The notes beneath the pieces are model-generated. The model was not told where the DNA came from. It worked only from the letters and a program-made list of their open reading frames with translations, and did no database searches. A DNA stretch of 12,471 bases from Mycobacterium sp. (GTDB lineage: Bacteria > Actinomycetota > Actinomycetes > Mycobacteriales > Mycobacteriaceae): contig JAOPWF010000332.1 in assembly GCA_025965815.1 (NCBI GenBank), forward strand, positions 1 to 12,471, read 5' to 3'. A program made the translations under genes and the position numbers. The first letter of the stretch is position 1. The number at the start of each line of letters is the position of its first letter. Shown here one piece after another: positions 1-6,921 of the stretch.

Positions 1-564
1 CACCACCCGGCACTTCTCCGGGCCGCCCGCGATGCCCACCACCCGGGCCCCGGCGATCTTGGCGATCTGCCCGGCCAGCGACCCGGTGGCGCCTCCCGCC
101 GCCGAGACCACGACCGTCTCCCCGGGCTGGGGCCGGCCGATGTCGGTCATGCCGAAGTAGGCGGTCGCGCCGGTCGAACCGTACACCGACATCATCGCCA
201 GCTGGTCGACCACGCCGGGGATGACCGTGGTGAACAGGTCGTCGCGGACGATCACGTACTCCTGGAAGCCCGACAGCGTGGTGACCACGTCGCAGACGGC
301 GTAGGCGTCGCAGCGCGACGCCACAACCTCGCCGACCCCGGCCGCCCTGATGACCTCGCCCAGCTGCACCGGCGGGAGGTAGCCCGGCTGCTCGTCGAGC
401 CACGTCCGGACGGCGGCGTCGATCCCCACATAGGTGGTGCGGACCAGCGCCTCACCCTCGGTGGGCTCGGGCGCCGGCGAGGTGACCAGCTCGGTGTCAC
501 CCGGCTGGACCGGCCCGGTCGGGCGGCGACGCAGCAGGATCTGGCGGTTCGTCCAGTCGGGCAC
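1..564 (-). CDS. CurA-like NADP-dependent oxidoreductase (MDR family), N-terminal part
   Basis: Partial gene: 188 codons from a GTG at 564, with the C-terminus beyond the left edge. The translation begins MPDWTNRQILLRRRPTG, the typical opening of zinc-free medium-chain reductases of the curcumin reductase/leukotriene B4 dehydrogenase-like group. It continues through the GroES-like substrate domain (about residues 8-125) into the nucleotide-binding domain. The glycine-rich stretch SAAGGATGSLAGQ at residues 154-166 is the AxxGxxG-type NADP loop of this group. I see no zinc-ligand cysteine cluster. The family reduces C=C bonds of enones/enals with NADPH; the substrate here is unknown. There is no Shine-Dalgarno before the GTG, but a TACTTT box sits six bases upstream, suggesting a leaderless mRNA. 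It lies 148 nt downstream of the fruK-like stop on the same strand and is probably a separate unit. Family certain, substrate unknown. Confidence 0.88.
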   Translation of the reverse strand, partial: MPDWTNRQILLRRRPTGPVQPGDTELVTSPAPEPTEGEALVRTTYVGIDAAVRTWLDEQPGYLPPVQLGEVIRAAGVGEVVASRCDAYAVCDVVTTLSGFQEYVIVRDDLFTTVIPGVVDQLAMMSVYGSTGATAYFGMTDIGRPQPGETVVVSAAGGATGSLAGQIAKIAGARVVGIAGGPEKCRVV

Positions 565-570
565 GATGCA

Positions 571-576
571 AAAGTA
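571..576 (-). promoter_or_regulatory. -10 box of a predicted leaderless promoter
   Basis: On the minus strand TACTTT fits the actinobacterial TANNNT -10 motif. Exactly six bases (565-570) separate it from the GTG at 564, which places the transcription start on the first base of the start codon. No -35 match is clear. The rest of the 565-712 gap shows no gene and no convincing terminator hairpin. Confidence 0.5.
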
Positions 577-712
577 CCGAAAGCGCTGCGTCAGGGACGT
601 TGATGGGCCGGGGTGACGGCGTTGGCTCTCCAGTTGAGCAGGGATCTCCGATCTTCCATGCGTGAAATGGGCTTGGGGCGCAGGACTTTTCATTCGCACT
701 GGTCAGCACGAT

Positions 713-1669
713 TCACTGGGTGAGCTGTGTCAAGGCCTCGGCGGCGGCGATGGTGACCTCGCGGCGCGGGTCCGGCACGCCGAGCAGCGTTCCCTCGTGC
801 TCGACGGCGGTGGCGCCGAAGCGCAGCGCGTTGGCCAGCGCGTCGGCGCCAGACGCCCCGGCATGCACGGCGGCGAGATAGCCGGCGAGAAACGCGTCGC
901 CCGCACCGACCGTGTTGACGACACGGCGCGCGGGCGCGGTGCCGTGCAACGGCTGCGGCAGCGCGGCGTCGATGAGCAGCGCGCCGTTGCCGCCGAGGCT
1001 GACAAGGACGGTGCGCACGCCGCGCGAAATCAGTTCCTGCGCGGCGTCGGCCACGTCGCCGAGCGTCGCCAGCGAACGGCCCGCGACCTCGGCGAGCTCC
1101 TCGGCGTTGGGCTTCACCAGGTGCGGCAATCGGTCGCGGTCCTGCGCGAGTGCCTGCGCCAGCGGTGCCCCGGACGCGTCGAGCGCGACCAGTCGGCCTG
1201 CGGCGCGGGCATCGGCCACGGCGTCGGCGAGCCGCTGCGGCGTGAACCCGCCCGGCAGACTGCCTGCCCAGAGCACCCACTTCCCGGCAGCGCCGCCGGA
1301 CAACGTTGCCGCACAAAGCGCGTCGCCCTCGGCGGCCGACAGCTGCGGGCCTGGTTCGTTCACCTTGGTCGTGCGCCCGTCGGCCTCCACGAGCGAGACG
1401 TTGCTGCGCACCGCACCGGCGATCGGCACATCGACGTGATCGAGCCCGAGATCGTCGAGCAGAACCGCGATCTCGCGCCCCGCGCTGCCGCCGACCGGCA
1501 GCACCGCGCGCACCGGAACGCCGACGCCGTGCAGTGCCAGCGCGACGTTCACCCCCTTGCCGCTCGGTTCGATCATCGTGGCCGTGGCGCGGTTGACGTG
1601 GCCGGGCGCGAACCGGGGCAGATGAAGTGTGCGGTCCAGGCTCGGGTTGGGCGTGACGGTGGTGATCAT
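713..1669 (-). CDS. fruK: 1-phosphofructokinase-type hexose-phosphate kinase (PfkB/ribokinase family)
   Basis: This 318-residue cytoplasmic kinase is full length for the FruK/LacC/PfkB group. It transfers phosphate from ATP to a ketohexose phosphate to give the 1,6-bisphosphate that a class II aldolase splits. Visible motifs are TPNPSLD at residues 6-12, SGKGVNVA at 36-43, TKVNEPGP at 101-108 (characteristic of 1-phosphofructokinases), GSLPGG at 136-141, KPNAEEL at 186-192 and the C-terminal PfkB signature GAGDAFLAGY at 255-264 with catalytic Asp258. The ATG at 1669 overlaps the DeoR stop as ATGA, and GGGGAG at 1675-1680 is its ribosome binding site. It is the last gene of the FGGY kinase-DeoR-FruK operon. 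No PTS gene is adjacent, so its substrate may come from the FGGY kinase. Fructose 1-phosphate versus tagatose or another ketohexose phosphate cannot be told apart here. Confidence 0.9.
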   Translation of the reverse strand: MITTVTPNPSLDRTLHLPRFAPGHVNRATATMIEPSGKGVNVALALHGVGVPVRAVLPVGGSAGREIAVLLDDLGLDHVDVPIAGAVRSNVSLVEADGRTTKVNEPGPQLSAAEGDALCAATLSGGAAGKWVLWAGSLPGGFTPQRLADAVADARAAGRLVALDASGAPLAQALAQDRDRLPHLVKPNAEELAEVAGRSLATLGDVADAAQELISRGVRTVLVSLGGNGALLIDAALPQPLHGTAPARRVVNTVGAGDAFLAGYLAAVHAGASGADALANALRFGATAVEHEGTLLGVPDPRREVTIAAAEALTQLTQ

Positions 1670-2460
1670 TCGTGCTCCCCGGCTATCTCGACGCTGACGT
1701 CGGCGGCCAGCAACCGCTCCCGCTGCTCGACGGTGACGGCGTCGTCGGTGACCAGGACGTCGACGTCCTGCAGCGTGGCATGTCTGGCGAGGCTCTCGCG
1801 GCCGAGCTTGCTCGTGTCGATGAGGAACACCCGCTGCCGCGCCGCTGCCAGCATTTCATGCTTGACCTGGGCCTCGTCGACGTCCGGGGTGGTGAGGCCG
1901 CGGCTGAACGACAGCGCGTTGGTGCCAAGGAACGCCACGTCGACGTTGACCCCGGCGAGCGCGTCAAGGGTCAACGGTCCGACCGCGGCCATCGTCTGCG
2001 GTCGGACCCGCCCGCCCAGGCCCACGACGGTGATGCCGCGCCGCAGCAGCGTCGACAACGCCGGGACGGCGTTGGTGTAGACGACCAGCTCACGGTCGGC
2101 CGGCAGCAGCTCGGCCAGCCGCAGCGTGGTGGTGCCGGCGTCGAGCAGCAGCGTGCCGCCGTCAGGCACGAAGCGCAGCGCGTGCCGGGCGATGGCGAGC
2201 TTCTGCTCGGCCTGTTCGGTGCGGGTGGCGACGTTCGGCTCGTCGCGCTGGCGCTGGCGGGGAATGGCGCCGCCGTGAACACGGCGGAGCAATCCGTGCG
2301 CCTCGAGCTGAGCCAGGTCCTTGCGGATGCTCTCGGCGCTGACGCCGAAACGCTCGGCCAGCCGGGCGCTTTCGACCCGACGCTCGGTGGCGAGCAAGCG
2401 CAGCATCTCGGCCTGGCGCTCGTCGGCGAACCACGTGCGGCCCGGCGATCCCGCCGTCAC
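1666..2460 (-). CDS. DeoR/GlpR-family sugar-phosphate-responsive repressor
   Basis: This 264-residue regulator has normal length for the family. The N-terminal DeoR helix-turn-helix spans about residues 17-65 (ERRVESARLAERFGVSAESI, then RKDLAQLEAHGLLRRVHGGA). The DeoRC sensor domain follows, with DAGTTT and the conserved FSRGLTTPD and IDTSKLG segments; in characterised relatives this domain binds a phosphorylated sugar. The GTG start at 2460 overlaps the kinase stop (GTGA) and no strong Shine-Dalgarno precedes it, so translation is probably coupled to the kinase. Its stop overlaps the fruK-like ATG. Sitting between two kinases, it most likely senses their phosphorylated product and represses this operon and perhaps the divergent aldolase. 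The phased TTG repeats at 3814-3850 are a candidate binding site. Family call firm, ligand unknown. Confidence 0.9.
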   Translation of the reverse strand: MTAGSPGRTWFADERQAEMLRLLATERRVESARLAERFGVSAESIRKDLAQLEAHGLLRRVHGGAIPRQRQRDEPNVATRTEQAEQKLAIARHALRFVPDGGTLLLDAGTTTLRLAELLPADRELVVYTNAVPALSTLLRRGITVVGLGGRVRPQTMAAVGPLTLDALAGVNVDVAFLGTNALSFSRGLTTPDVDEAQVKHEMLAAARQRVFLIDTSKLGRESLARHATLQDVDVLVTDDAVTVEQRERLLAADVSVEIAGEHE

Positions 2461-3782
2461 CGATCGACCAAATGGTCGTTGGGACCGATCGCGCCCGCGG
2501 CACGTGCGGCGAGCACCGCCGCGCCGAGGGCGCCGGCCTCCTCCACCGCCGAGACCTCAAGATGGTCGAACCGGGCCGCCTTGGCGCGCATGACCTCTAA
2601 GCTGTGCCGCCACCCGCCGGTGACGACCACGCGCGCGGCGGGCCCAACGACGTCGTCCATCGCACGGTGCAGCTCGAGCGCCTCGTCGGCGGCGGCGGCG
2701 ACCACCGCCTTCCAAACCTCACCCGGTCCTACCCCTCCCGCGAGCCCGCCGAGCGTCAGCGCGTCGGAGCCGAGGCCGCCGACCACAACCCGGCCGTCGG
2801 GAGCCTGCTCGGCCGCCGCATCGAGCCGGGCCAGCCCACCGGGTCCCACGCCAAGCAGCTCGAGCACGCGGTTCTGCGCCAGGCCGCCCTCGGTGCCGCC
2901 GAGCAGGCTCCAGTGGCCGGGCTCGATGCTCGGGTCGGTCGTGACGCCCGCGGCGGCCAGGCGGGCAACGTCGGGGCGGCTCGGCACCGTCGGCAGGGTG
3001 CGCACCAGCGCCTCCGCGGTGCCCGATGAGTCCAGCTCGTGGCCCGGTCCGACCGCGCGGGCGCCGAGGGCGGACGCCTGGTGGTCGTGACCGGCAAGCG
3101 TGAGCACCGCCCCGTGCAGTAACGGGCTCACCGCCGCGGACGTCACCGTGCCGACCGGCACGCCGGCCTGCACCAGCGGCGGCATGAGCGCGCGGGCGGC
3201 ACCGGACCAGGCCAGGCCCTCGTCCCACCAATCGCGCCTAGCGATGTCGAGCCAGCCGGTGCGCCCGGCCAGCGACAGTTCGATGACGAAGTCGCCGCCC
3301 AGGCGTCGCACCACCCAGCCGGCCACGTCGAAGCGCATCGCTGCGGCGCGGCTGGCCGGGGCGTGCTGCCGAAACCAGCGGTGCTTGGTGAGCGAGAACT
3401 GGCCCCGCAGCGGCTTTCCGGTGATCCCGCCGAACGTCTCAGCTCCCAGCGCATCGGCGAGGTCGGCGACCTCGTCGCTGTCACGGTCGTCGTGCCAGGC
3501 GATGACCGGTGTGAGCGGCTGCTCGCTGGCGTCGGTAAGGATGCCGGACTCACCCATGCTGGTGACGCCGACTGCGCGCACGGGCACCGCCGCCGCCTCG
3601 GCGGCCGCACTCAATGCTTCGACGGCGCTGCGCCACAGCGTTGCGGCGTCGGTCTCGGTGCCCTGTGACCCGACGTCCCATGGGGTGGTGGCGCGCCCGG
3701 TGCCGAGCACCGCGCCGTCCTCGCCGTAGACAACGGCCTTGCTGGACGTCGTGCCGACGTCCAGCCCGGCGAAAGCGGCCAT
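2457..3782 (-). CDS. FGGY-family carbohydrate kinase
   Basis: 441 residues if started at ATG 3782. A GTG directly upstream at 3785 would add one Met, but the AGGAG at 3787-3791 lies only 1 nt from the GTG and 4 nt from the ATG, so the ATG is preferred. FGGY kinases phosphorylate free sugars or polyols, often ketoses, with ATP in the cytoplasm. The N-terminal ATPase-fold strand AGLDVGTTSSK is at residues 5-15, the substrate-region motif WHDDR at 96-100, and GHDHQASALG at 231-240 carries the probable catalytic base Asp233. Glycine-rich C-terminal segments (GGTEGG, VTGGWRHS) complete the adenine-binding half. It is somewhat shorter than the roughly 500 residues usual for the family. It is first in its operon, before DeoR and fruK-like genes, which suggests it makes the ketose monophosphate used by the latter. 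Kinases such as RhaB and FucK in this family phosphorylate C1. Substrate not determinable. Confidence 0.9.
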   Translation of the reverse strand: MAAFAGLDVGTTSSKAVVYGEDGAVLGTGRATTPWDVGSQGTETDAATLWRSAVEALSAAAEAAAVPVRAVGVTSMGESGILTDASEQPLTPVIAWHDDRDSDEVADLADALGAETFGGITGKPLRGQFSLTKHRWFRQHAPASRAAAMRFDVAGWVVRRLGGDFVIELSLAGRTGWLDIARRDWWDEGLAWSGAARALMPPLVQAGVPVGTVTSAAVSPLLHGAVLTLAGHDHQASALGARAVGPGHELDSSGTAEALVRTLPTVPSRPDVARLAAAGVTTDPSIEPGHWSLLGGTEGGLAQNRVLELLGVGPGGLARLDAAAEQAPDGRVVVGGLGSDALTLGGLAGGVGPGEVWKAVVAAAADEALELHRAMDDVVGPAARVVVTGGWRHSLEVMRAKAARFDHLEVSAVEEAGALGAAVLAARAAGAIGPNDHLVDR

Positions 3783-3813
3783 CACGCTCCTGTCGGTCGC
3801 ACGGACATTGCCC

Positions 3814-3850
3814 TTATTGGGTTTACTTGGATATGGTTGCGTCTTGTTGG
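3814..3850. promoter_or_regulatory. Phased TTG(G/C) repeats between FGGY kinase and aldolase, candidate DeoR operator
   Basis: The 101-nt divergent gap (3786-3886) holds TTGG at 3817, 3827 and 3847 and TTGC at 3837, that is four copies at exact 10-bp spacing on one face of the helix. A further TTGC lies slightly out of phase at 3808. The patch is AT-richer than its surroundings. DeoR-family repressors often bind several short repeats, so this is a plausible operator for the regulator at 1666-2460. Possible promoters, weak: TTGCCC (3808-3813) with TATGGT (3832-3837), 18 nt apart, for the aldolase; TTGACG (complement of 3856-3861) toward the kinase. Confidence 0.45.
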
Positions 3851-3873
3851 AAGTACGTCAAGCCCCGTCGAGC

Positions 3874-3878
3874 AGGAG
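3874..3878 (+). promoter_or_regulatory. Ribosome binding site fixing the aldolase start
   Basis: AGGAG lies 8 nt before the ATG at 3887. The reading frame is open much further upstream, to about 3614, but that part overlaps the kinase antisense and is not aldolase-like. Confidence 0.75.
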
Positions 3879-3886
3879 CACGCACC

Positions 3887-4732
3887 ATGCCGCTGGTCCG
3901 GACCGCTGACCTTGTCCGCGACGCGGCAATGCGCGGCGGCGGCGTCGCGGCGTTCAACGTCATCACGCTCGAGCACGCCGAAGCCATCACCACCGGCGCC
4001 CAGCGGGCCGGTCGTCCGGTGATCCTGCAGGTGAGTGAGAACACCGTGAAGTTCCACGGCGGACAGATCCGGCCGCTGGCCGCCGCGCTCGCCGCCCTGG
4101 CGACAGAAGCGGCGGTGCCCGCGAGCCTGCACCTCGACCACGCCGAGGCGGCGGACCTGTGGCACCGGGCCCCGCTGGCCGGCTACTCCTCCGTCATGGT
4201 GGACTGCGGTGCTCTGCCGTACGAGCAGAACGTCGACATCACCGCCGACGTCACCAAGCTGCTGCACGGGGCGGGGCTCGCGGTGGAGGCCGAACTCGGC
4301 CACGTCGGCGGCAAGCACACTCAGGTAGCCAGTGCGCATGCGCCCGGCGTGCGCACCGACCCCCGGCAGGCCGCGGCGTTCGTTGCCGCCACCGGCGTCG
4401 ACGCGCTGGCCGTTGCCGTCGGCAGCTCGCATGCCATGACGACGCAGACGGCCGAGCTCGACATCGACCTCATCGCCGCACTGCGCGCTGCGGTCCCGGT
4501 GCCGCTGGTGCTGCACGGCTCATCGGGCGTGCCCGCCGACACGCTCCGCGCCGCCGTCCGTGCCGGCATCGTGAAGGTCAACATCGGCACCGCGCTCAAC
4601 ATCGCCTACACCGGCGCGCTGCGCGACGCGCTCGCCGCCACCACCAAGGTCGATCCCCGGCCGCCGCTGCAGGCTGCGCGTTCGGCGGTCGCCGACGCCG
4701 TGGCCGGGCTGCTCGACGTCATCAGCGGCTGA
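3887..4732 (+). CDS. Class II ketose-bisphosphate aldolase (FBA/GatY/KbaY family)
   Basis: 281 residues, typical for tagatose/fructose-bisphosphate class II aldolases. The enzyme is a cytoplasmic TIM barrel that reversibly splits a ketose 1,6-bisphosphate into dihydroxyacetone phosphate and glyceraldehyde 3-phosphate using zinc. Visible motifs are AAFNVITLEHAEAI at residues 21-34, LHLDHAE at 81-87 (Asp84 and first zinc His85), VEAELGHVGG at 133-142, His182 in VGSSHAM, LHGSSG at 209-214 (His210) and the phosphate-binding VKVNIGTALN at 229-238. Two usually conserved stretches differ: Cys107 stands where the family normally has Gly in VMxDGS, and the segment after GHVGG lacks the usual acidic ED pair. 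These changes favour a GatY-like or novel specificity over housekeeping FBA. It is transcribed alone, divergent from the kinase operon and convergent with the transport operon. Confidence 0.9.
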   Translation: MPLVRTADLVRDAAMRGGGVAAFNVITLEHAEAITTGAQRAGRPVILQVSENTVKFHGGQIRPLAAALAALATEAAVPASLHLDHAEAADLWHRAPLAGYSSVMVDCGALPYEQNVDITADVTKLLHGAGLAVEAELGHVGGKHTQVASAHAPGVRTDPRQAAAFVAATGVDALAVAVGSSHAMTTQTAELDIDLIAALRAAVPVPLVLHGSSGVPADTLRAAVRAGIVKVNIGTALNIAYTGALRDALAATTKVDPRPPLQAARSAVADAVAGLLDVISG

Positions 4733-4753
4733 GCTGGCTGAGCACGAGGCCGG

Positions 4754-4787
4754 GGGGACGCCGAGACAACCGCTCCTCAGCGTCCCC
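4754..4787. terminator. Bidirectional hairpin between convergent genes
   Basis: GGGGACGCCGAG at 4754-4765 pairs with CTCAGCGTCCCC at 4776-4787 across a 10-nt loop, giving 12 bp with a single C/A mismatch (a G-U wobble when read on the other strand). It fills most of the 61-nt space between the aldolase stop at 4732 and the stop of the binding-protein gene at 4794. There is no T-tract on either side, which is common for terminators of GC-rich actinobacteria. Confidence 0.6.
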
Positions 4788-4793
4788 GACCGG

Positions 4794-5837
4794 TCAGCAG
4801 CTCGACTTGTACGCCGCCGCGCCACCCTCGCCGTTCAGGTTCTCCGGCGTGATGACGGTGAAGCCGGTCTGCACCTTCGGGGTGGTCTTGCCCCCGTCGA
4901 GCGCGGTCACCGCCTCGTCGACGCCGTACTGGCCGATGAGCCCGGGCTCCTGAGCGACGAGCGCCTGGACGGTGCCCTCCTTGAGCGCCTGGATCTGGTT
5001 CGGGCCCGCGTCAAAGCCGACGATCTTCACCTGACCGCTCTTGCCGGCCTGCTTGACGCCGGTGGCCGAGCCCTCGGCGGCGAACAGGTTGGCGGCGAAG
5101 ACGCCGACGAGGTCGGGGTCTTTCTGAAGTTGGGCGCCGATGAGCTGCGCCGCGGTCGCCGGGTCGTCGTGGCTGTACTGCACGCCGACGTAGGTGAATT
5201 TGCCGTCGGCCTTGACGGCGTCCTCGAAGCCCTTCGTGCGCGCGTCGGTCGTCGAGATGCCCGGATCGACACTCATGACCATGACCTTGCCGCCCTCGGG
5301 GTGCAGCGTCTTGATGGCGTCGAAGGCCGCCTTGCCACCGCCCTCGTTGTCACTGGCGATTGCCGAGACGGCGAAGGACGGGTCGTTCGTCGTGGTGTCG
5401 ACGAGCACCACCTTTATCCCGGCCGCGGCCGCCTGCTGCAGGGGCTGCTGCATGGCCTGGACGTCGGTCGGTGCGACTAGCAGCGCGTCCGGCTTGCTGG
5501 AGACGATCGAGTCGAGGATGGGCTTCTGCAGCGTCGGGTCGAACTTCTGCGGGCCTTGGGCGTTAACCGTGACGCCGAGCTTGGCCGCCTCCGCCTGCGC
5601 GCCACACTGCATCGTGATGTAGAACTGGTCGCCGGCCACGCCCTGCAGCAACTGGATGTTGTAGTTCTTGCTGGCCTTCGCGGGCGCGGTGACGGTGCTC
5701 GCCGCCGCCGCGGGTGGGGCCCCGCTCGATGACGTGTCGCCGGAGCCCGTCGACGCCGGCTTCGACGACGTGCAAGCCGCCATCGGCAGCGCGAGGACCA
5801 TCGCTCCCGCCACCATCAGTACGCCCTTACGGTTCAC
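4794..5837 (-). CDS. Sugar ABC transporter substrate-binding lipoprotein (RbsB/FrcB-like)
   Basis: 347 residues from GTG 5837, chosen for the AAAGGAAAG ribosome binding site just upstream and because a lipoprotein signal starts there. The peptide MNRKGVLMVAGAMVLALPMAAC ends in a lipobox with lipidated Cys22. A Ser/Pro/Ala-rich tether of about 35 residues follows, then the periplasmic-binding fold from about residue 58. Family segments are KPDALLVAPTD, AIASDNEGGGKAA and IVGFDAGPNQIQALKEG. These place it in the Peripla_BP_4 (COG1879) group that serves CUT2 sugar importers for ribose, xylose, fructose and related sugars. The protein would sit on the outer face of the membrane and deliver ligand to the permease. 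It is the last gene of its operon, although binding proteins are usually needed in excess. Its start lies inside the end of the permease gene (11-nt overlap). Ligand unknown. Confidence 0.92.
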   Translation of the reverse strand: MNRKGVLMVAGAMVLALPMAACTSSKPASTGSGDTSSSGAPPAAAASTVTAPAKASKNYNIQLLQGVAGDQFYITMQCGAQAEAAKLGVTVNAQGPQKFDPTLQKPILDSIVSSKPDALLVAPTDVQAMQQPLQQAAAAGIKVVLVDTTTNDPSFAVSAIASDNEGGGKAAFDAIKTLHPEGGKVMVMSVDPGISTTDARTKGFEDAVKADGKFTYVGVQYSHDDPATAAQLIGAQLQKDPDLVGVFAANLFAAEGSATGVKQAGKSGQVKIVGFDAGPNQIQALKEGTVQALVAQEPGLIGQYGVDEAVTALDGGKTTPKVQTGFTVITPENLNGEGGAAAYKSSC

Positions 5838-6921
5838 TGGCTTTCCTTTCGTTTGACCCTCTGCGTTTGAAGAGGCCTCGGGACCGCCGCTTACCGCGCA
5901 GGGCAGCGGCGCGCCGGGACTGGTCGACGTAGACGGCGGCGACGAGGACCGAGCCGACCGCGACGCCCTGCCAGAAGGGCTGCACACCGATGATGACGAA
6001 CCCGGACTGCAGCACAGCGGGGATGAACAGGCCGACGACGGTGCCGAAAATGGTGCCCTCGCCGCCGAATATCGACGTGCCGCCGATGACCACAGCGGCG
6101 ATGACGTTGAGGTTCGTCAGAGACTGCCCGGCGATCGTCGTGGTGCCGTACTGCGCGAGCGAGAGCAGCGCGCCGATGCCGGCCAGCGTGCCGGACAGCG
6201 CATACACCATCACGATGTGCCGCGTCACCTTGATGCCAGTGCGGCGGGCGGCCTCCTCGTTCGAGCCGACCGCATACGTGTAGCGGCCGAATCTCGTCTT
6301 GTGCAGCAGGATCCCGCCGAGGATGACGATCACCAGCGCCACGAACGGCAGACCCGGGATGCCCAACACCTTCATGTACGCACTGAAGTCGGTGAGTTCG
6401 CTTGGCACCGAGCGAATGTCGATGCCGCCAGTGAGCACCTGGGCGAGCCCGAGCGCCACCGAGAGCGTGCCGAGGGTGACGATCAGGGCGGGCACCCTGG
6501 CCTTGGCGACCAGGAATCCGTTCACGATGCCCCACGCCATGCCGCTGACGACCGCCGCTAGCAGTCCGGCGGCGGCCACACCGATCCCCGCGCCGCCCAT
6601 CGCCTCCATCGCCTTGGCGGAGATCACGGACGCGAACACCAGCACCGACCCCACCGACAGGTCGATACCGGAGGTGATGATGACGAACGTCATGCCGACG
6701 CCGAGCACCGCCCAGACCGCGACGTTCTGCGAGACCAGCGAGAAGTTGCCGGCAGAAAGGAAACGGTCGCCGGCGATGGCGCTGAAGAACAGGCAGATGA
6801 CGATCAGGACCCCGAGGATCCAGAACGCCTGCAGTCCGACCACGCGCTTCAACAGCGGTACCGACGTGTCCCACGCATCGGCCTCGGTGACGACGGCCGG
6901 CTGGTTGGCCAAAGTGCTCAC
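5827..6921 (-). CDS. Sugar ABC transporter permease (RbsC/FrcC-like, CUT2)
   Basis: 364 residues from GTG 6921, which overlaps the ATPase stop as GTGA and is preceded by GGAGGG at 6928-6933 with a 6-nt spacer. The protein is an integral membrane subunit of the BPD_transp_2 family. Hydrophobic segments run through the chain, starting near FWILGVLIVICLFFSAIA. The family motif SGIDLSVGS, found in RbsC-type permeases, precedes the second half, and TRFGRYTYAVGSNEEAARRTGI is the cytoplasmic loop that contacts the ATPase. About eight to ten membrane spans are likely. The C-terminal tail is very basic (Arg/Lys rich). It forms the pore of the importer with the neighbouring ATPase and binding protein. 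Confidence 0.93.
   Translation of the reverse strand: MSTLANQPAVVTEADAWDTSVPLLKRVVGLQAFWILGVLIVICLFFSAIAGDRFLSAGNFSLVSQNVAVWAVLGVGMTFVIITSGIDLSVGSVLVFASVISAKAMEAMGGAGIGVAAAGLLAAVVSGMAWGIVNGFLVAKARVPALIVTLGTLSVALGLAQVLTGGIDIRSVPSELTDFSAYMKVLGIPGLPFVALVIVILGGILLHKTRFGRYTYAVGSNEEAARRTGIKVTRHIVMVYALSGTLAGIGALLSLAQYGTTTIAGQSLTNLNVIAAVVIGGTSIFGGEGTIFGTVVGLFIPAVLQSGFVIIGVQPFWQGVAVGSVLVAAVYVDQSRRAAALRGKRRSRGLFKRRGSNERKASEP
5841..5849 (-). promoter_or_regulatory. Ribosome binding site of the binding-protein gene
   Basis: The minus strand reads AAAGGAAAG, with AGGA six bases before GTG 5837. It supports that start over upstream in-frame codons that lie within the permease gene. Confidence 0.7.

Noticed and set aside
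565..712. Possible terminator or small gene after the fruK-like gene
   Set aside because: Only 4-5 bp stems and a short repeated CACTGG were found; no stable hairpin and no coding frame with a ribosome binding site.
662..2080. Long plus-strand open frame (472 codons) opposite the fruK-like and DeoR genes
   Set aside because: It spans two well-supported opposite-strand genes, has arginine/glutamine-rich low-complexity translation and no recognisable domain. Such antisense frames are expected in GC-rich DNA.
1672..3090. Second long plus-strand open frame (472 codons) opposite DeoR and the FGGY kinase
   Set aside because: Same reasoning: it crosses the junction of two real genes and shows no family motif.
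3614..3886. N-terminal extension of the aldolase to an upstream start
   Set aside because: The added residues are arginine-rich, lie antisense to the kinase and match no aldolase; ATG 3887 has a good ribosome binding site.
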